Shown here: positions 44,939 through 54,152 of the stretch, piece by piece
Layout of the letters: each line of letters begins with the position of its first letter
How positions within the stretch are numbered: position 1 is the first letter of the stretch
From: Thermicanus aegyptius DSM 12793
Lineage (GTDB): Bacteria > Bacillota > Bacilli > Thermicanales > Thermicanaceae
DNA: 64,000 bases
Direction: 5' to 3'
NCBI RefSeq assembly: GCF_000510645.1
Contig: NZ_KI783301.1
Location: 2,797,151 to 2,861,150, forward strand
Translations under genes and position numbers: made by a program
The notes under the pieces: generated by a model
Told to the model about the DNA's origin: nothing
What the model saw: only the letters and a program-made list of their open reading frames with translations
The model's database searches: none

Positions 44939-45053
44939 CCTGTACTCCTCCTTCTTTTCAGAAAATATGTAGGTGGTGTTTTCACCCATAAAAAAGAATA
45001 GCGAACTTTCTTGTTAAAGTCAATACTTATTTAAAATTATTATTGATAAAAAA

Positions 45054-45338
45054 TCAAACAATGAGTTGTTCCAAAAATCGCTTCATCTCGCCCATGCGTT
45101 TTAAATCTACTTCATAGCATACCCAGGTCCCCTGCTCTTCCGCCACAACCAAACCGGAGTTTTTCAGGATCTTTAAGTGATGGGAAACGGTTGACTGGGG
45201 CAGGTTAAGTTCCTGAACCAAATCGCCACAAAACTTCTTCCGTTCCAAGAGGAGGCGAATGATGGCGAAGCGGGTTTCATGCCCAAGGGCTTTACAAAGT
45301 TGGACAAAATCTTCCTCTCTTTCCTTTTGTTGATTCAT
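45054..45338 (-). CDS. ArsR-family transcriptional regulator
   Basis: Protein of 94 residues with a winged-HTH: ALGHETRFAIIRLLLERKKFCGDL and NLPQSTVSHHLKILKNSGLVVAEEQGTWVCYEV. Single Cys residues occur at CGDL and in WVCYEV. The position next to the peroxiredoxin gene suggests redox or metal sensing and control of that gene, but no operator was identified. Confidence 0.9.
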   Translation of the reverse strand: MNQQKEREEDFVQLCKALGHETRFAIIRLLLERKKFCGDLVQELNLPQSTVSHHLKILKNSGLVVAEEQGTWVCYEVDLKRMGEMKRFLEQLIV

Positions 45339-45373
45339 TCTTTAATACCCCACCCTCTATGCATACCTTGGCA

Positions 45374-45742
45374 TCATGATTTTTTTTCTTTGTGCCATGT
45401 CCGTTGAAAAATTTCTTCATCGAATCCCACTGTCACCTGTTCCCCATCGGTGATGATGGGGCGTTTCAGCAGCTTGCCCTGGGTTGAGAGGAGTTCCAAC
45501 TGTTCCTCTTCGCTTAAGTGGGGAAGTTTCTCCTTCAGATTCAGCGCTTTATAGAGTTCCCCGGAAGTGTTGAAAAATTTCTTTAAGGGGAGGCCACTCT
45601 GCTTCCAATATCGCCTCAGTTCCTCTTTTGAGGGAGGGTTGTTTACGATGTGAATTTCCTCAAAGGGAATGCCATTGTCCTGCAACCATTTTTTCCCCTT
45701 TCGGCTTGTCCCGCATTGTGGGTAGAGATAAGCTTTCAGCAT
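45374..45742 (-). CDS. Spx/ArsC-like thioredoxin-fold protein (YusI-like)
   Basis: Protein of 122 residues with the ArsC fold. The CGTSRK motif near residue 10 replaces the CxxC of Spx, so it resembles the YusI/arsenate-reductase-like group. Other landmarks are IHIVNNPPSKEELRRYWKQSGLP and LKRPIITDGEQVTVGFDEEIF with the cis-Pro. Near gcvH as in B. subtilis. Substrate not known. Confidence 0.87.
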   Translation of the reverse strand: MLKAYLYPQCGTSRKGKKWLQDNGIPFEEIHIVNNPPSKEELRRYWKQSGLPLKKFFNTSGELYKALNLKEKLPHLSEEEQLELLSTQGKLLKRPIITDGEQVTVGFDEEIFQRTWHKEKKS

Positions 45743-45773
45743 CCTTCAATCCTCCATCATCATAAATTCTTTC

Positions 45774-46571
45774 TCATACGTCGTCCGTCCAGCGGATCAG
45801 ATAACCGGCATATTTCTTTGCATGAAAAACTCCTTTGCTAAAGATGAGGTACTGGGCTTTCATCCCGATGAGCCGATCACGAATTTCCCCCTCTCTCTCC
45901 AAGTGAAGGGAGACGAGATTCTCCGGAATTTTTTCCCGCGGATAATCAAAAACCCTCTCCTCGCCCTCCATCACTTTATAACGATCATATTCCGGAGGAA
46001 AAAGACGGTGTACTTCTTCCCGCAGCCGCAAAAGATCCTTCTCCTCCATCTCCCCTTTTAACATTTTCCGCCAATTGGTTTTGTCCGGAAGATATTGAGA
46101 TAGATGCCATTCCAACTCCCCCGCTTTCTTCCGTGTCGGTAATTCCGCGATGGGGATGGCTTTAACCGCCCCTTGATCAATCCATCGTTTTATCTCATTC
46201 GTTTTCCGGGTCAAACCCACTTTCACATCGCTGGAAACGGCTAAATAGACATAGTGGGGAACCATACATTGGCTCTCACCGAAGGAAGGATCACGGCAGG
46301 TTCCCTTCTCATAGTGGCATTCATGGGGTTTTACAATGCAAAGATCGTTTTCCGGCAGTTGAGTAAAGCAAGGATAGCAATAGCCGTTGTTATAGGTCTT
46401 TTTTACCTTCCGCCCACAGGCGATACAGCGAATCTCTCCTAAATATTGGAGAGAGATCTCTTTGCCCACATATGGGTTTAGCATGATCTGCTCGGTGGTT
46501 AAGTTTAAGGTATAGCGGACAGGTTGATCATATTGATGGGAGAGCCCCTGCAAGATCCCTTGTGCCTCCAT
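45774..46571 (-). CDS. DUF2797 protein with zinc-binding Cys
   Basis: Protein of 265 residues belonging to DUF2797. An early cluster GEIRCIACGRKVKKTYNNGYCYPCF gives a CxxC...CxxC zinc knuckle; the middle has YVYLAVSSDVKVGLTRKTNEIKRWIDQGAVKA, a GIY-YIG-like arrangement in the family. Function unknown. Transcribed with, or just upstream of, the YusI-like gene. Confidence 0.85.
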   Translation of the reverse strand: MEAQGILQGLSHQYDQPVRYTLNLTTEQIMLNPYVGKEISLQYLGEIRCIACGRKVKKTYNNGYCYPCFTQLPENDLCIVKPHECHYEKGTCRDPSFGESQCMVPHYVYLAVSSDVKVGLTRKTNEIKRWIDQGAVKAIPIAELPTRKKAGELEWHLSQYLPDKTNWRKMLKGEMEEKDLLRLREEVHRLFPPEYDRYKVMEGEERVFDYPREKIPENLVSLHLEREGEIRDRLIGMKAQYLIFSKGVFHAKKYAGYLIRWTDDV

Positions 46572-46649
46572 CTTTCTCCCCCTTTTTTATTCTTCATTCC
46601 AGGCTTCATCTCTATCCGCCCCCATCTCGATGAAACGTGGGTTGAAATC

Positions 46650-47396
46650 CTAGGGTTCATAAATCATTTTTTTCGTCATGCCCCCATCGATGATGAAGTT
46701 CTGCCCCGTAATAAAATCATTCTCTTCATCGGTCAGGAAGAGACAAGCCTTGGCGATGTCGGTCGGCTTCCCCACTCTCCCTGCCGGATGCTGGCGATGA
46801 TCCATCTCCCTAAGTGATTGGTAATTCCCGGTTTCGATCCAGCCTGGGCTGATCGCATTTACCCGTATCCGGTCGGGTGCGAAAGAGATGGCTAACGCAT
46901 GGGTGAGAGCAACAATCCCCCCCTTGGAGGCCGAATAGGATTCGGTGTTGGGTTCCGACATGAACGCTCGGGTCGAAGCGATGTTGACGATCGCCCCCCC
47001 TCCTCCTCCCCTCATCCGCTTCGCAGCTTCCCTGGCCATCAGAAAAGGGGCGCGCAGGTTAACGTTTAGCACCTCATCCCATTCCTGTACCGTTAATTCA
47101 TAAGGCGACTTCCATATCCCAATTCCCGCGTTGTTGATTAAAATATTGATTCTGCCAAATCGCTCCACCGTTTTCTCCACAACCAACGAGATCTGGTCAG
47201 GATCCCCCAAATCGGCCTGGATTGGATAGGCCACCTGCCCTTTTCTCTTCATCTCGGAGGCAAGGGTTTCTATTCCTTCCCCGTCTTTATCCACGAGAGC
47301 CACGTAAGCAGCCTCTTCCCCATAGGCATATGCCACCTGCCTTCCGATTCCCTTGGCCGCGCCTGTGACGATCACCACTTTCTCCGCGAAGGACAT
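46650..47396 (-). CDS. Short-chain dehydrogenase/reductase
   Basis: Oxidoreductase of 248 residues. Cofactor site VTGAAKGIGRQ at the N-terminus with an acidic D at the end of the second strand (LVDKDGEG), so NAD(H) is more likely. NNAGIGI is at the third strand, the catalytic Tyr-Lys is YSASKGG with Ser before it, and ISPGWIETG follows. ATG 47396 with GGAGGG seven bases ahead. Substrate cannot be read from the sequence. Confidence 0.92.
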   Translation of the reverse strand: MSFAEKVVIVTGAAKGIGRQVAYAYGEEAAYVALVDKDGEGIETLASEMKRKGQVAYPIQADLGDPDQISLVVEKTVERFGRINILINNAGIGIWKSPYELTVQEWDEVLNVNLRAPFLMAREAAKRMRGGGGGAIVNIASTRAFMSEPNTESYSASKGGIVALTHALAISFAPDRIRVNAISPGWIETGNYQSLREMDHRQHPAGRVGKPTDIAKACLFLTDEENDFITGQNFIIDGGMTKKMIYEP

Positions 47397-47485
47397 TTCC
47401 ATTCCCTCCCCAATCATTCCTTCTCTTTATTCTACCATACCTTTTCCTGTGCAAAAACTAGAAAGAACGATGCGAAAGCCGCTTT

Positions 47486-48739
47486 CTATACATTTCGTTC
47501 CACTTGGGATAAGTCTTGTCCGCCTGATCCATCTCCTCTCCCGGATGGTGAAAAAAATCCAACACTCCCTGTGAAGAGATAGAGAGCCCCTAAAAAATAA
47601 AACATCAGGGAAGGGTAGGAATGTTCCAGCATCAGCCCATTGACTCCTGCCCCAATTATGCTGCCCACGCCAAAAAGAAGGCTGGAGAGGATATTGGCTT
47701 TGGCGATCCGCCTACGAGGGAGAAGATCGGCCGCGAATGCGAGACCTAAGGAATAGCTGGACCCAACGAAAGACCCGGAGATGAAAAAGAGAAACAGGAG
47801 AAAGAAAAAGGAACGATCTGCGATCGGGATCAGGAGAAAGCTCATTCCACCCAAAAGAAAAAGAACGACCATCATCCGTTTCCGGCCCCAGCGGTCACTC
47901 CATATCCCCAATGGAATCTGAAAAAGAAGGCCTCCCACAATAAAGGCGGGAAGAAGGAGGGAGATCCACGCCGGAGTAATTCCTTCTCTCAGGGCATAAA
48001 CAGGAAAATTATTGTTTAACGTGGATTCCAAATATCCATATAAAAAGGCGGGAAGAAGGGCAAACCAGCCCCATAAAATGGTTTCCTTATATTCACGAAG
48101 GAGCGCTTTCCTACCTCTAGAGGGAGACGGGGGAGAAACCCCTCCCCTCTGATCCCCCTTTTTCCCCCCGGAAACGGGATGGGGAAACTCGTTCTTTAAG
48201 CGAAAGACCCAATAGGCTACGATAAGGTAGGATAGAAAGAGGAAGAGAAAGGGAAACCAAGGATGAATCGCATAAAGGTTAATCCCAAGGGGGCCGATCC
48301 CAAATCCAAGTCCATAGGAGAAGCCGTAAAAGGAGATTTTCATTCCCCTCTCCGCTTCTTTCGTCGTGGTAAGAATCCAAGTTTGGGTGGCGAAATGAAG
48401 GAGGCTATCCCCCACCCCAACCAGGAAGCGAAGACCCATCCAGAAGAGGAAATTCTCCCACACCGGGAAGAGGATGGCTCCTGCTCCCATCATGGCGAGA
48501 CTTAGAAGAAGCGCCCATTTATATCCAAACATCTTTACAGGGCGTTCCATGAAAGGGGAGGAGAGAAGGACGCCGATATAGATGGCAATGGCATTCAGGC
48601 TGTTGGCCGAAGCCGTAAGTCCCTTCTCTTCGAGGATGATGGCGAGGAGAGAGAGGAGAAGACCCTGGCTTATCCCTGATGCGATGACTGCAAAAACAAG
48701 TGTATAGTAACGGCTGTTTTCCATATATTTTCTCCTCAT
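47486..48739 (-). CDS. MFS transporter
   Basis: Membrane protein of 417 residues with about 12 hydrophobic spans in two halves joined by a basic/proline loop (PVSGGKKGDQRGGVSPPSPSR). The motif-A-like loop QIPLGIWSDRWGRKRMM lies in the second half. ATG 48739 has AAGGAGATACT ahead. Probably a drug or sugar exporter/importer; substrate unknown. Confidence 0.9.
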   Translation of the reverse strand: MRRKYMENSRYYTLVFAVIASGISQGLLLSLLAIILEEKGLTASANSLNAIAIYIGVLLSSPFMERPVKMFGYKWALLLSLAMMGAGAILFPVWENFLFWMGLRFLVGVGDSLLHFATQTWILTTTKEAERGMKISFYGFSYGLGFGIGPLGINLYAIHPWFPFLFLFLSYLIVAYWVFRLKNEFPHPVSGGKKGDQRGGVSPPSPSRGRKALLREYKETILWGWFALLPAFLYGYLESTLNNNFPVYALREGITPAWISLLLPAFIVGGLLFQIPLGIWSDRWGRKRMMVVLFLLGGMSFLLIPIADRSFFFLLFLFFISGSFVGSSYSLGLAFAADLLPRRRIAKANILSSLLFGVGSIIGAGVNGLMLEHSYPSLMFYFLGALYLFTGSVGFFSPSGRGDGSGGQDLSQVERNV

Positions 48740-48966
48740 AGTATCTCCTTTGTGTAAGGGGGCGTTCACGCTCTTTATAATGAAATGCAAGCCTTTTCCG
48801 CTTGAAACACGCTTGAAGTTCTCTTCGCTTTGGCCACTTTCAATGATACTAGGAAACTGTTCCTCTTTCTATATTTTTTTTGGTTATTGCCCACAACTAT
48901 TTAAACTCCAGCGAATAGAAAGCGGGAGCATCCGTTGAGCATTCTCCTCATGTGGAAGTTTAAGTT

Positions 48967-49020
48967 TATGTAAATTTTTATGGCTAGGTTTTGTCTAGGC
49001 CCTCAGGAAACAGGTATAAT
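48967..49020 (+). promoter_or_regulatory. Promoter region of phnCEE
   Basis: TTGTCT (48991-48996) and TATAAT (49015-49020) are 18 bp apart. Just upstream is the TGTAAATTTTTATGG stretch (48968-48983) that resembles a PhoP-box in reverse orientation (TTTACA-N5-TTAAAC). The 374-bp gap to the MFS gene holds no gene otherwise. Confidence 0.6.
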
Positions 49021-49113
49021 CATACTGTTGGGGATTCCGGCCAAATCATGAAAAGAGAAGCTGAAAATCTCTGTTTTGTCGGGATCAAAATGGTCAGGGA
49101 AAGCGGGAAGAGA

Positions 49114-49881
49114 ATGATTCAATTTGTGAACGTGTCGAAAGTGTATGGAAATGGTACCGTGGGATTAAAAAATATTCATCTCCACATTAAAAAAGGAGAA
49201 TTTGTGGTCATTGTGGGCTTGTCCGGAGCGGGGAAGTCCACCTTACTCCGTTCCATCAACCGCCTTCATGAGATTACCGAAGGGGAAATCTTCATTGACG
49301 GGAAGTCGATCACCGCGGCAAAAGGAAAAGAATTGCGGATGATGCGCCGGAATATCGGGATGATTTTCCAAAACTTCAATCTGGTCAAACGATCTACCGT
49401 TCTGCGCAATGTCCTGTCCGGCCGGGTGGGATATCATTCAACGCTGAGAACGATCTTCGGATTCCCCAAAAAGGATATTGAATTAGCCTTCCAAGCTCTG
49501 GAACGGGTCAACATCCTGGAAAAGGCCTATTCCAGGGCCGATCAGCTATCCGGAGGTCAGCAACAGCGCGTGGCCATTGCCCGGGCATTGGCCCAGGAGG
49601 CGAAAATCATTTTGGCCGATGAGCCGGTCGCCTCGCTGGACCCCTTAACCACCCATCAGGTGATGGACGATTTAAAACGAATTAATCGCGAATTGGGGAT
49701 CACAACGGTTGTGAACCTGCACTTTATCGATTTGGCGCGTGAATATGCGACGCGCATCATCGGCCTTAGGGCTGGGGAAGTGGTTTTTGACGGTCCGGTG
49801 GAAGAGGCGACGGATGAGGTATTTGCTGAGATTTATGGCAGGCCGATTGCGAAAGAGGAATTGCTGGGGGTGAAGGGATGA
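49114..49881 (+). CDS. phnC: Phosphonate-type ABC transporter ATP-binding protein
   Basis: Protein of 255 residues. Walker [10 protein letters not shown] at 35-43, signature [15 protein letters not shown] near 150, Walker [15 protein letters not shown] near 170. It matches PhnC by the pattern [30 protein letters not shown]. It imports phosphonates or phosphite with the PhnE membrane proteins. The start at 49114 is chosen by similarity; the binding site is weak (GGGAAGAGA). Confidence 0.92.
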   Translation: MIQFVNVSKVYGNGTVGLKNIHLHIKKGEFVVIVGLSGAGKSTLLRSINRLHEITEGEIFIDGKSITAAKGKELRMMRRNIGMIFQNFNLVKRSTVLRNVLSGRVGYHSTLRTIFGFPKKDIELAFQALERVNILEKAYSRADQLSGGQQQRVAIARALAQEAKIILADEPVASLDPLTTHQVMDDLKRINRELGITTVVNLHFIDLAREYATRIIGLRAGEVVFDGPVEEATDEVFAEIYGRPIAKEELLGVKG

Positions 49882-50666
49882 GATCAAATCACCCAAGCAG
49901 GCCCCAAAAACCTGGCCGTATCAAAGGTTATTTTACCGTGATTCTTTTATTCCTTCTCCTATGGGGAAGCGCATATAAGATTGAGGTCGATCTTCCGAAG
50001 TTGTTTTTTGGAATCCCCGAAATGGGCAGGCTCTTAAACGAAATGTTTCCCCCGGATTGGACCTATTTCCCGAAAATCGTTGATGCCATGTTGGAAACAA
50101 TCCGCATCGCCGTTCTGGGAACCACTTTCGGTGCGATTCTTGCCATTCCCATCTTCTTTTTATCGGCGGAAAATGTGGTCAAATCACCCATCATCTTTCT
50201 TCCTGCCCGGTTTTTGATGAACCTGATTCGCACGATCCCCGATCTTTTGTTGGCTGCAATCTTCGTGGCGATTTTCGGGATCGGCCCGATCGCCGGGATC
50301 ATGTCATTAACCCTATTTTCTTTAGGACTCATCGCCAAATTGACCTATGAATCGATTGAAGCGATCGATCCGGGACCCCTCGAGGCGATGACGGCCGTGG
50401 GGGCCAATAAACTGCAGTGGATTTATTTTGGAGTGATCCCTCAGGTATTGCCGCAATTTATCGCCTATTTTCTCTATACATTTGAAGTAAACGTTCGCGC
50501 CGCTGCCGTACTTGGGCTTGTCGGCGCAGGAGGAATCGGTCTTTATTACGAACGAACGCTTGGTCTTCTTGATTACGACAAGACCTCTACGATTATTCTC
50601 TTTACCTTGGCGATTGTCTTAATTATCGACTTTATAAGTACGAAGATGAGGGAGAAATTGTTATGA
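49878..50666 (+). CDS. phnE: Phosphonate-type ABC transporter permease (first copy)
   Basis: Membrane protein of 262 residues. Six or so spans; the EAA-like loop reads [38 protein letters not shown], the interface for PhnC. Overlaps phnC by 4 bp (ATGA). Confidence 0.93.
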   Translation: MRSNHPSRPQKPGRIKGYFTVILLFLLLWGSAYKIEVDLPKLFFGIPEMGRLLNEMFPPDWTYFPKIVDAMLETIRIAVLGTTFGAILAIPIFFLSAENVVKSPIIFLPARFLMNLIRTIPDLLLAAIFVAIFGIGPIAGIMSLTLFSLGLIAKLTYESIEAIDPGPLEAMTAVGANKLQWIYFGVIPQVLPQFIAYFLYTFEVNVRAAAVLGLVGAGGIGLYYERTLGLLDYDKTSTIILFTLAIVLIIDFISTKMREKLL

Positions 50667-51457
50667 GGGCTGAAATGGTGCAAAAACCAAAAAAAGGATG
50701 GAATCGATGGATCATCGGCCTTGCCGTGTTCGGGATTTACCTATGGGCTTTTTCAGGCATACCGCTACAAGGAATCAAAGAGACGGCCTGGCAGGTTACT
50801 AGAAGCATTCTGGATGGTTTACTCCATCCCGATTGGGGTTATGTTTATCTTCCCGATGGAGAGGACTTGCTCCGCGGCTTGCTCGATACGTTGGCAATCG
50901 CCATCCTGGGCACCTTCATCTCGGCTATTCTAGGCGTTCCCTTCGCATTCTGGGCGGCAAACAACTTAAGCCGTTATCCATGGATTCCCTCAACCGGAAA
51001 GTTTCTCTTAAGTTTTATCCGCACCTTCCCGGAGGTGGTGATGGCGCTTCTTTTCATTGTAGCCCTTGGCCCTGGAGCATTCGCCGGTGTTATGGCGTTA
51101 GGAATTCATTCGATTGGAATGTTGAGCAAGCTGTACGCGGAAGCGATTGAGAATATGGATCGAGGGCCCATGGAGGCGCTCACGGCTGCAGGGGCCGGCC
51201 GTCTGCAGGTTCTTTGGTTCGCCGTGCTTCCGCAAGTGATGCCGGAGTTTCTCTCCTACACCTTATATCGCTTTGAGATCAACATTCGTTCTGCTGCCAT
51301 TCTGGGCGTGATCGGCGCAGGAGGAATCGGCACTCCGCTCATATTCGCTTTGTCCACGCGTTCATGGGATCGTGTGGGGATTATATTGATCGGGATTATC
51401 GTCATGGTCACTCTCATAGACCTCATCTCCGGCTATCTCCGTAAAAAGCTCGTATAA
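50663..51457 (+). CDS. phnE: Phosphonate-type ABC transporter permease (second copy)
   Basis: A second PhnE of 264 residues, paralogous to the first: EAIENMDRGPMEALTAAGAGRLQVLWFAVLPQVMPEF and VIGAGGIGTPL. It begins within the stop of the first phnE (ATGA). Two PhnE paralogues may form a heterodimeric channel. Confidence 0.93.
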   Translation: MRAEMVQKPKKGWNRWIIGLAVFGIYLWAFSGIPLQGIKETAWQVTRSILDGLLHPDWGYVYLPDGEDLLRGLLDTLAIAILGTFISAILGVPFAFWAANNLSRYPWIPSTGKFLLSFIRTFPEVVMALLFIVALGPGAFAGVMALGIHSIGMLSKLYAEAIENMDRGPMEALTAAGAGRLQVLWFAVLPQVMPEFLSYTLYRFEINIRSAAILGVIGAGGIGTPLIFALSTRSWDRVGIILIGIIVMVTLIDLISGYLRKKLV

Positions 51458-51504
51458 CATCATGACGCAAGTGTGGTGTGGCATTGCGTTTGCCCCGCCG
51501 AAAT

Positions 51505-51541
51505 GAGAAACCGACCAGGTCATCATCCTGGTCGGTTTCTC
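51505..51541. terminator. Bidirectional terminator between phnE and phnD
   Basis: A 15-bp perfect stem GAGAAACCGACCAGG / CCTGGTCGGTTTCTC around a 7-base loop, between the convergent genes. It can end transcription from both sides. Confidence 0.85.
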
Positions 51542-51566
51542 TCAAGTGGTTTCATGCACGTTTGAA

Positions 51567-52487
51567 TTACTGATTTCCAATCTCTTTTTGGTACTCGCGA
51601 ACAATATCAAACTTGCTGTCGTCCGATTTGGCATACCCTTTGTGAGAGTAGATGTCGTAAATCACTTTTTGGCCTTCCGGATCTTTGCCAATTTCAATAA
51701 AGGCGTTTTGGATCTTCTCAATCCATTCTTTACTCATATCGGAACGAACGGAAATGGTATCGTTGGGGATCGGCTGGGTGAAGAAGACCACTTCCGTTTT
51801 GTCGAAGACATCCGGATAATCTTTCTTCACCGTATTGCGTGCATCTTCAAAAATCGCAGCCGCATCCACATCACCGTTTAACACTGCGAGAACTCCTTGG
51901 TCATGGCCTTTCACGGTAACGCCTACCACATCTTTCTCGGGATCGATCCCTGCTTTCTTCATCTCAACGGCAGGCCATACGTAACCGGCGGAAGAGGTAA
52001 CGTTCTGCCATGCGATTTTCTTCCCTTTTAGATCTTTCATCTCTTTAATTCCTGAACCTTTCTTGGTGATCACCATGGCCCGATAGTAGTCCACCAATTG
52101 GTCGCTCTCCTGCCCGCCAGGTTGTTTTACTCCGAAGCGCAGCGCCTGGAGAATCACCTCCGCAGCTCCTTTTTCTTTTGCCAATACATAAGCGGTGGGA
52201 GGTAAGAAGCCGACATCCACTTGTTTGGAACTCATGGCTTCGATGATGGTGTTGTAGTCAGTCGATACGCTTACCTTCACCGGGATTCCCAATTTGTCTC
52301 CTAAGAGTTTTTCCAGTGGTTTCGCCTTTGCTTCCAGCGTATCTGCATTTTGGGAAGGAACGAACTGGACGGTCAATTCTTTCGGGACATATCCTTGGGA
52401 AGAGGCCCCGCCGCCGTTCCCACAGCCCGCTAAGGCGACGAGCGTTAAGATCGCGATGAGAATAAATGCTAAACCTTTCTTCACCAT
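51567..52487 (-). CDS. phnD: Phosphonate-binding lipoprotein PhnD
   Basis: Substrate-binding protein of 306 residues. Signal peptide with lipobox LALAGC-type (LVALAGC, Cys22). The domain begins TVQFVPSQNADTLEAKAKPLEKLLG and contains KQVDVGFLPPTAYVLAKEKGA and WQNVTSSAGYVWPAVEM with the ligand-binding region. It is on the strand opposite to the transporter genes and convergent with them, an unusual split of the phn set. ATG 52487 has GGAGG upstream. Confidence 0.93.
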   Translation of the reverse strand: MVKKGLAFILIAILTLVALAGCGNGGGASSQGYVPKELTVQFVPSQNADTLEAKAKPLEKLLGDKLGIPVKVSVSTDYNTIIEAMSSKQVDVGFLPPTAYVLAKEKGAAEVILQALRFGVKQPGGQESDQLVDYYRAMVITKKGSGIKEMKDLKGKKIAWQNVTSSAGYVWPAVEMKKAGIDPEKDVVGVTVKGHDQGVLAVLNGDVDAAAIFEDARNTVKKDYPDVFDKTEVVFFTQPIPNDTISVRSDMSKEWIEKIQNAFIEIGKDPEGQKVIYDIYSHKGYAKSDDSKFDIVREYQKEIGNQ

Positions 52488-52542
52488 GCTTTTCCTCCGT
52501 TTGTATAAATTTGAATATGCAGAGATGATCCTTAAACATTCT

Positions 52543-52591
52543 AGCATAATTCCCCTCGGAAGGTTTGTTAATTTTACGTAAAGAATGTAAA
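52543..52591 (-). promoter_or_regulatory. phnD promoter with PhoP-box-like repeats
   Basis: On the minus strand TTTACA (52591-52586), TTTACG (52582-52577) and TTAACA (52571-52566) form a row of TT(A/T)ACA-like repeats; the last two are 11 bp apart, as in Bacillus PhoP boxes. TTAACA is also a -35 for TATGCT (52548-52543) at 17 bp, with an extended TAGAAT nearby. The match to PhoP boxes is partial. Confidence 0.5.
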
Positions 52592-52665
52592 TTTTTGTCG
52601 CACATATAGGCAACGGTTTAATATAAGATATAATCCAACATAGAGAATTGAAAGGGGATAAACCG

Positions 52666-53526
52666 ATGATCCATCGATTTCCATGGCTTGAACAAATTGA
52701 AGTGATCATTTTCGATCTCGACGGCACGCTTTATCAAGACGAACGATTTATCGGGCGTTATCTTGCGCTTGGGTTAAAAGGCTCCACAGAGGAAGGAAAA
52801 CTCTCGCACTATCTTTCCACCGTTTTTCAGGTTTTGCATGGAGAACATAAGATGAAATTGGGATATTTTTATGATACGGATACGGATTTAGTTTTCCATT
52901 TAAAGGGTCAATCTGTGGTGTCGGGATTCGATCGATCTGGAACCCAGGTTCCTCCGGAACATTTGGAAAAAGTGAAGCGTACCCTAAAGCCTGAGCATCT
53001 TCGCTATCTGGGCGATCCCTGGAGCGTGGTAGGGATGGTGCTTAACCATGCCCAAATTCCCGAATCGCGAAGGGAAGAGGCTTTCTATCGCGTCCGTGAG
53101 GAGATGCTAACACATCCGTCTTACCGAATCCAAGGAACCGATCCTCTCTATCAGACGATTGGAGCGATGACCTGGCTGAAGAAAAAAATAGTAATGACCA
53201 ATACACCGGAATCCTCAGGCCTGCCTTTCGTTCGTCACCTTGGATTGGAACACATTTTTGATCGGATCTATTTCGGGAGCGGAAAACCTGCGGGGATGAA
53301 GAGAGCAGCCAAGGAATTGATTGAGGAACTTAATCTTACACCTTCTCAAATTCTCACGATCGGGGATCATCCATGGAATGATCTCGCACCGATCAAAGAG
53401 CTTGGGGGATATGCCGTTTATCTTTCCCCATATCCCAATGGGGGGGAGCGATTTTGGGATCTTCATCTGAAGGATCTACATGAGCTAAATGAATTGTTCT
53501 CACAGCTTAACCTCATCCACAATTAA
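52666..53526 (+). CDS. HAD-superfamily hydrolase
   Basis: Protein of 286 residues. Motif I DLDGTLYQDE (Asp17 and Asp19), motif II KIVMTNTPESSG, motif III at GSGKPAGMKRAA, motif IV IGDHPWNDLAPIKELGG. The cap domain of about 130 residues contains LGDPWSVVGMVLNH. Divergent from phnD, so a phosphatase or phosphonatase-like role with transported phosphonates is possible but unproven; no phosphonoacetaldehyde hydrolase hallmark was found. Confidence 0.88.
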   Translation: MIHRFPWLEQIEVIIFDLDGTLYQDERFIGRYLALGLKGSTEEGKLSHYLSTVFQVLHGEHKMKLGYFYDTDTDLVFHLKGQSVVSGFDRSGTQVPPEHLEKVKRTLKPEHLRYLGDPWSVVGMVLNHAQIPESRREEAFYRVREEMLTHPSYRIQGTDPLYQTIGAMTWLKKKIVMTNTPESSGLPFVRHLGLEHIFDRIYFGSGKPAGMKRAAKELIEELNLTPSQILTIGDHPWNDLAPIKELGGYAVYLSPYPNGGERFWDLHLKDLHELNELFSQLNLIHN

Positions 53527-53623
53527 AGTGAATGTGAATCGCCGGCGTCGTTCATCCAAGCACAGTGCGTTTGGTGCAGCAGATTGTTGATTCCATTCCA
53601 AAATGTTGATCGGAGGAGATTCT

Positions 53624-53953
53624 ATGAACCATATTTCCAAGACACCTCAACCACCCTACTATGCGGTGATCTTTACGTCTGAGCGGACGGAAGGAGACAA
53701 GGGCTATGGACAGATGGCAGATCAGTTGGAAAAGTTGGCGTTTCAGCAACCCGGTTTTTTGGGCGTAGAAAGCGTCCGTGACGTAACCGGACTCGGAATC
53801 ACCGTCTCTTATTGGGAATCCTTAGAAGCTATAAAGAATTGGAAAGAGAACGCATTACATAAAATTGCTCAGGATAAGGGGAAAACGGTATGGTATAGGC
53901 AATTTGCCTTGAGAGTATGCAGGGTGGAAAGAGATCATTTTTTTGAAATATAA
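53624..53953 (+). CDS. ABM-domain (antibiotic biosynthesis monooxygenase-like) protein
   Basis: Protein of 109 residues with a single dimeric ferredoxin-like ABM domain: YYAVIFTSERTEGDKGYGQMADQLEKLAFQQPGFLGVESV and ITVSYWESLEAIKNWKEN. Similar to heme-degrading or YgiN-like proteins, but the heme-binding residues are not evident. ATG 53624 with GGAGGAGATTCT ahead. Role uncertain. Confidence 0.8.
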   Translation: MNHISKTPQPPYYAVIFTSERTEGDKGYGQMADQLEKLAFQQPGFLGVESVRDVTGLGITVSYWESLEAIKNWKENALHKIAQDKGKTVWYRQFALRVCRVERDHFFEI

Positions 53954-54152
53954 AGGATTTCTTTTTCCCCTACATTTTTCACCACCTAAAGAGGGCGGGA
54001 CCTCTTAGCAGATCGTTACCGATATTACGATCCGGAGGATTTACCCATATTCCATGTTCATGATATAATATTGCCCTCATACTTAAGTTCTGAAGAGCGT
54101 ACATTATGTCCGGTTATATCCGTGATTTGCAGCTCAAGGAAGGGAATGCCTG

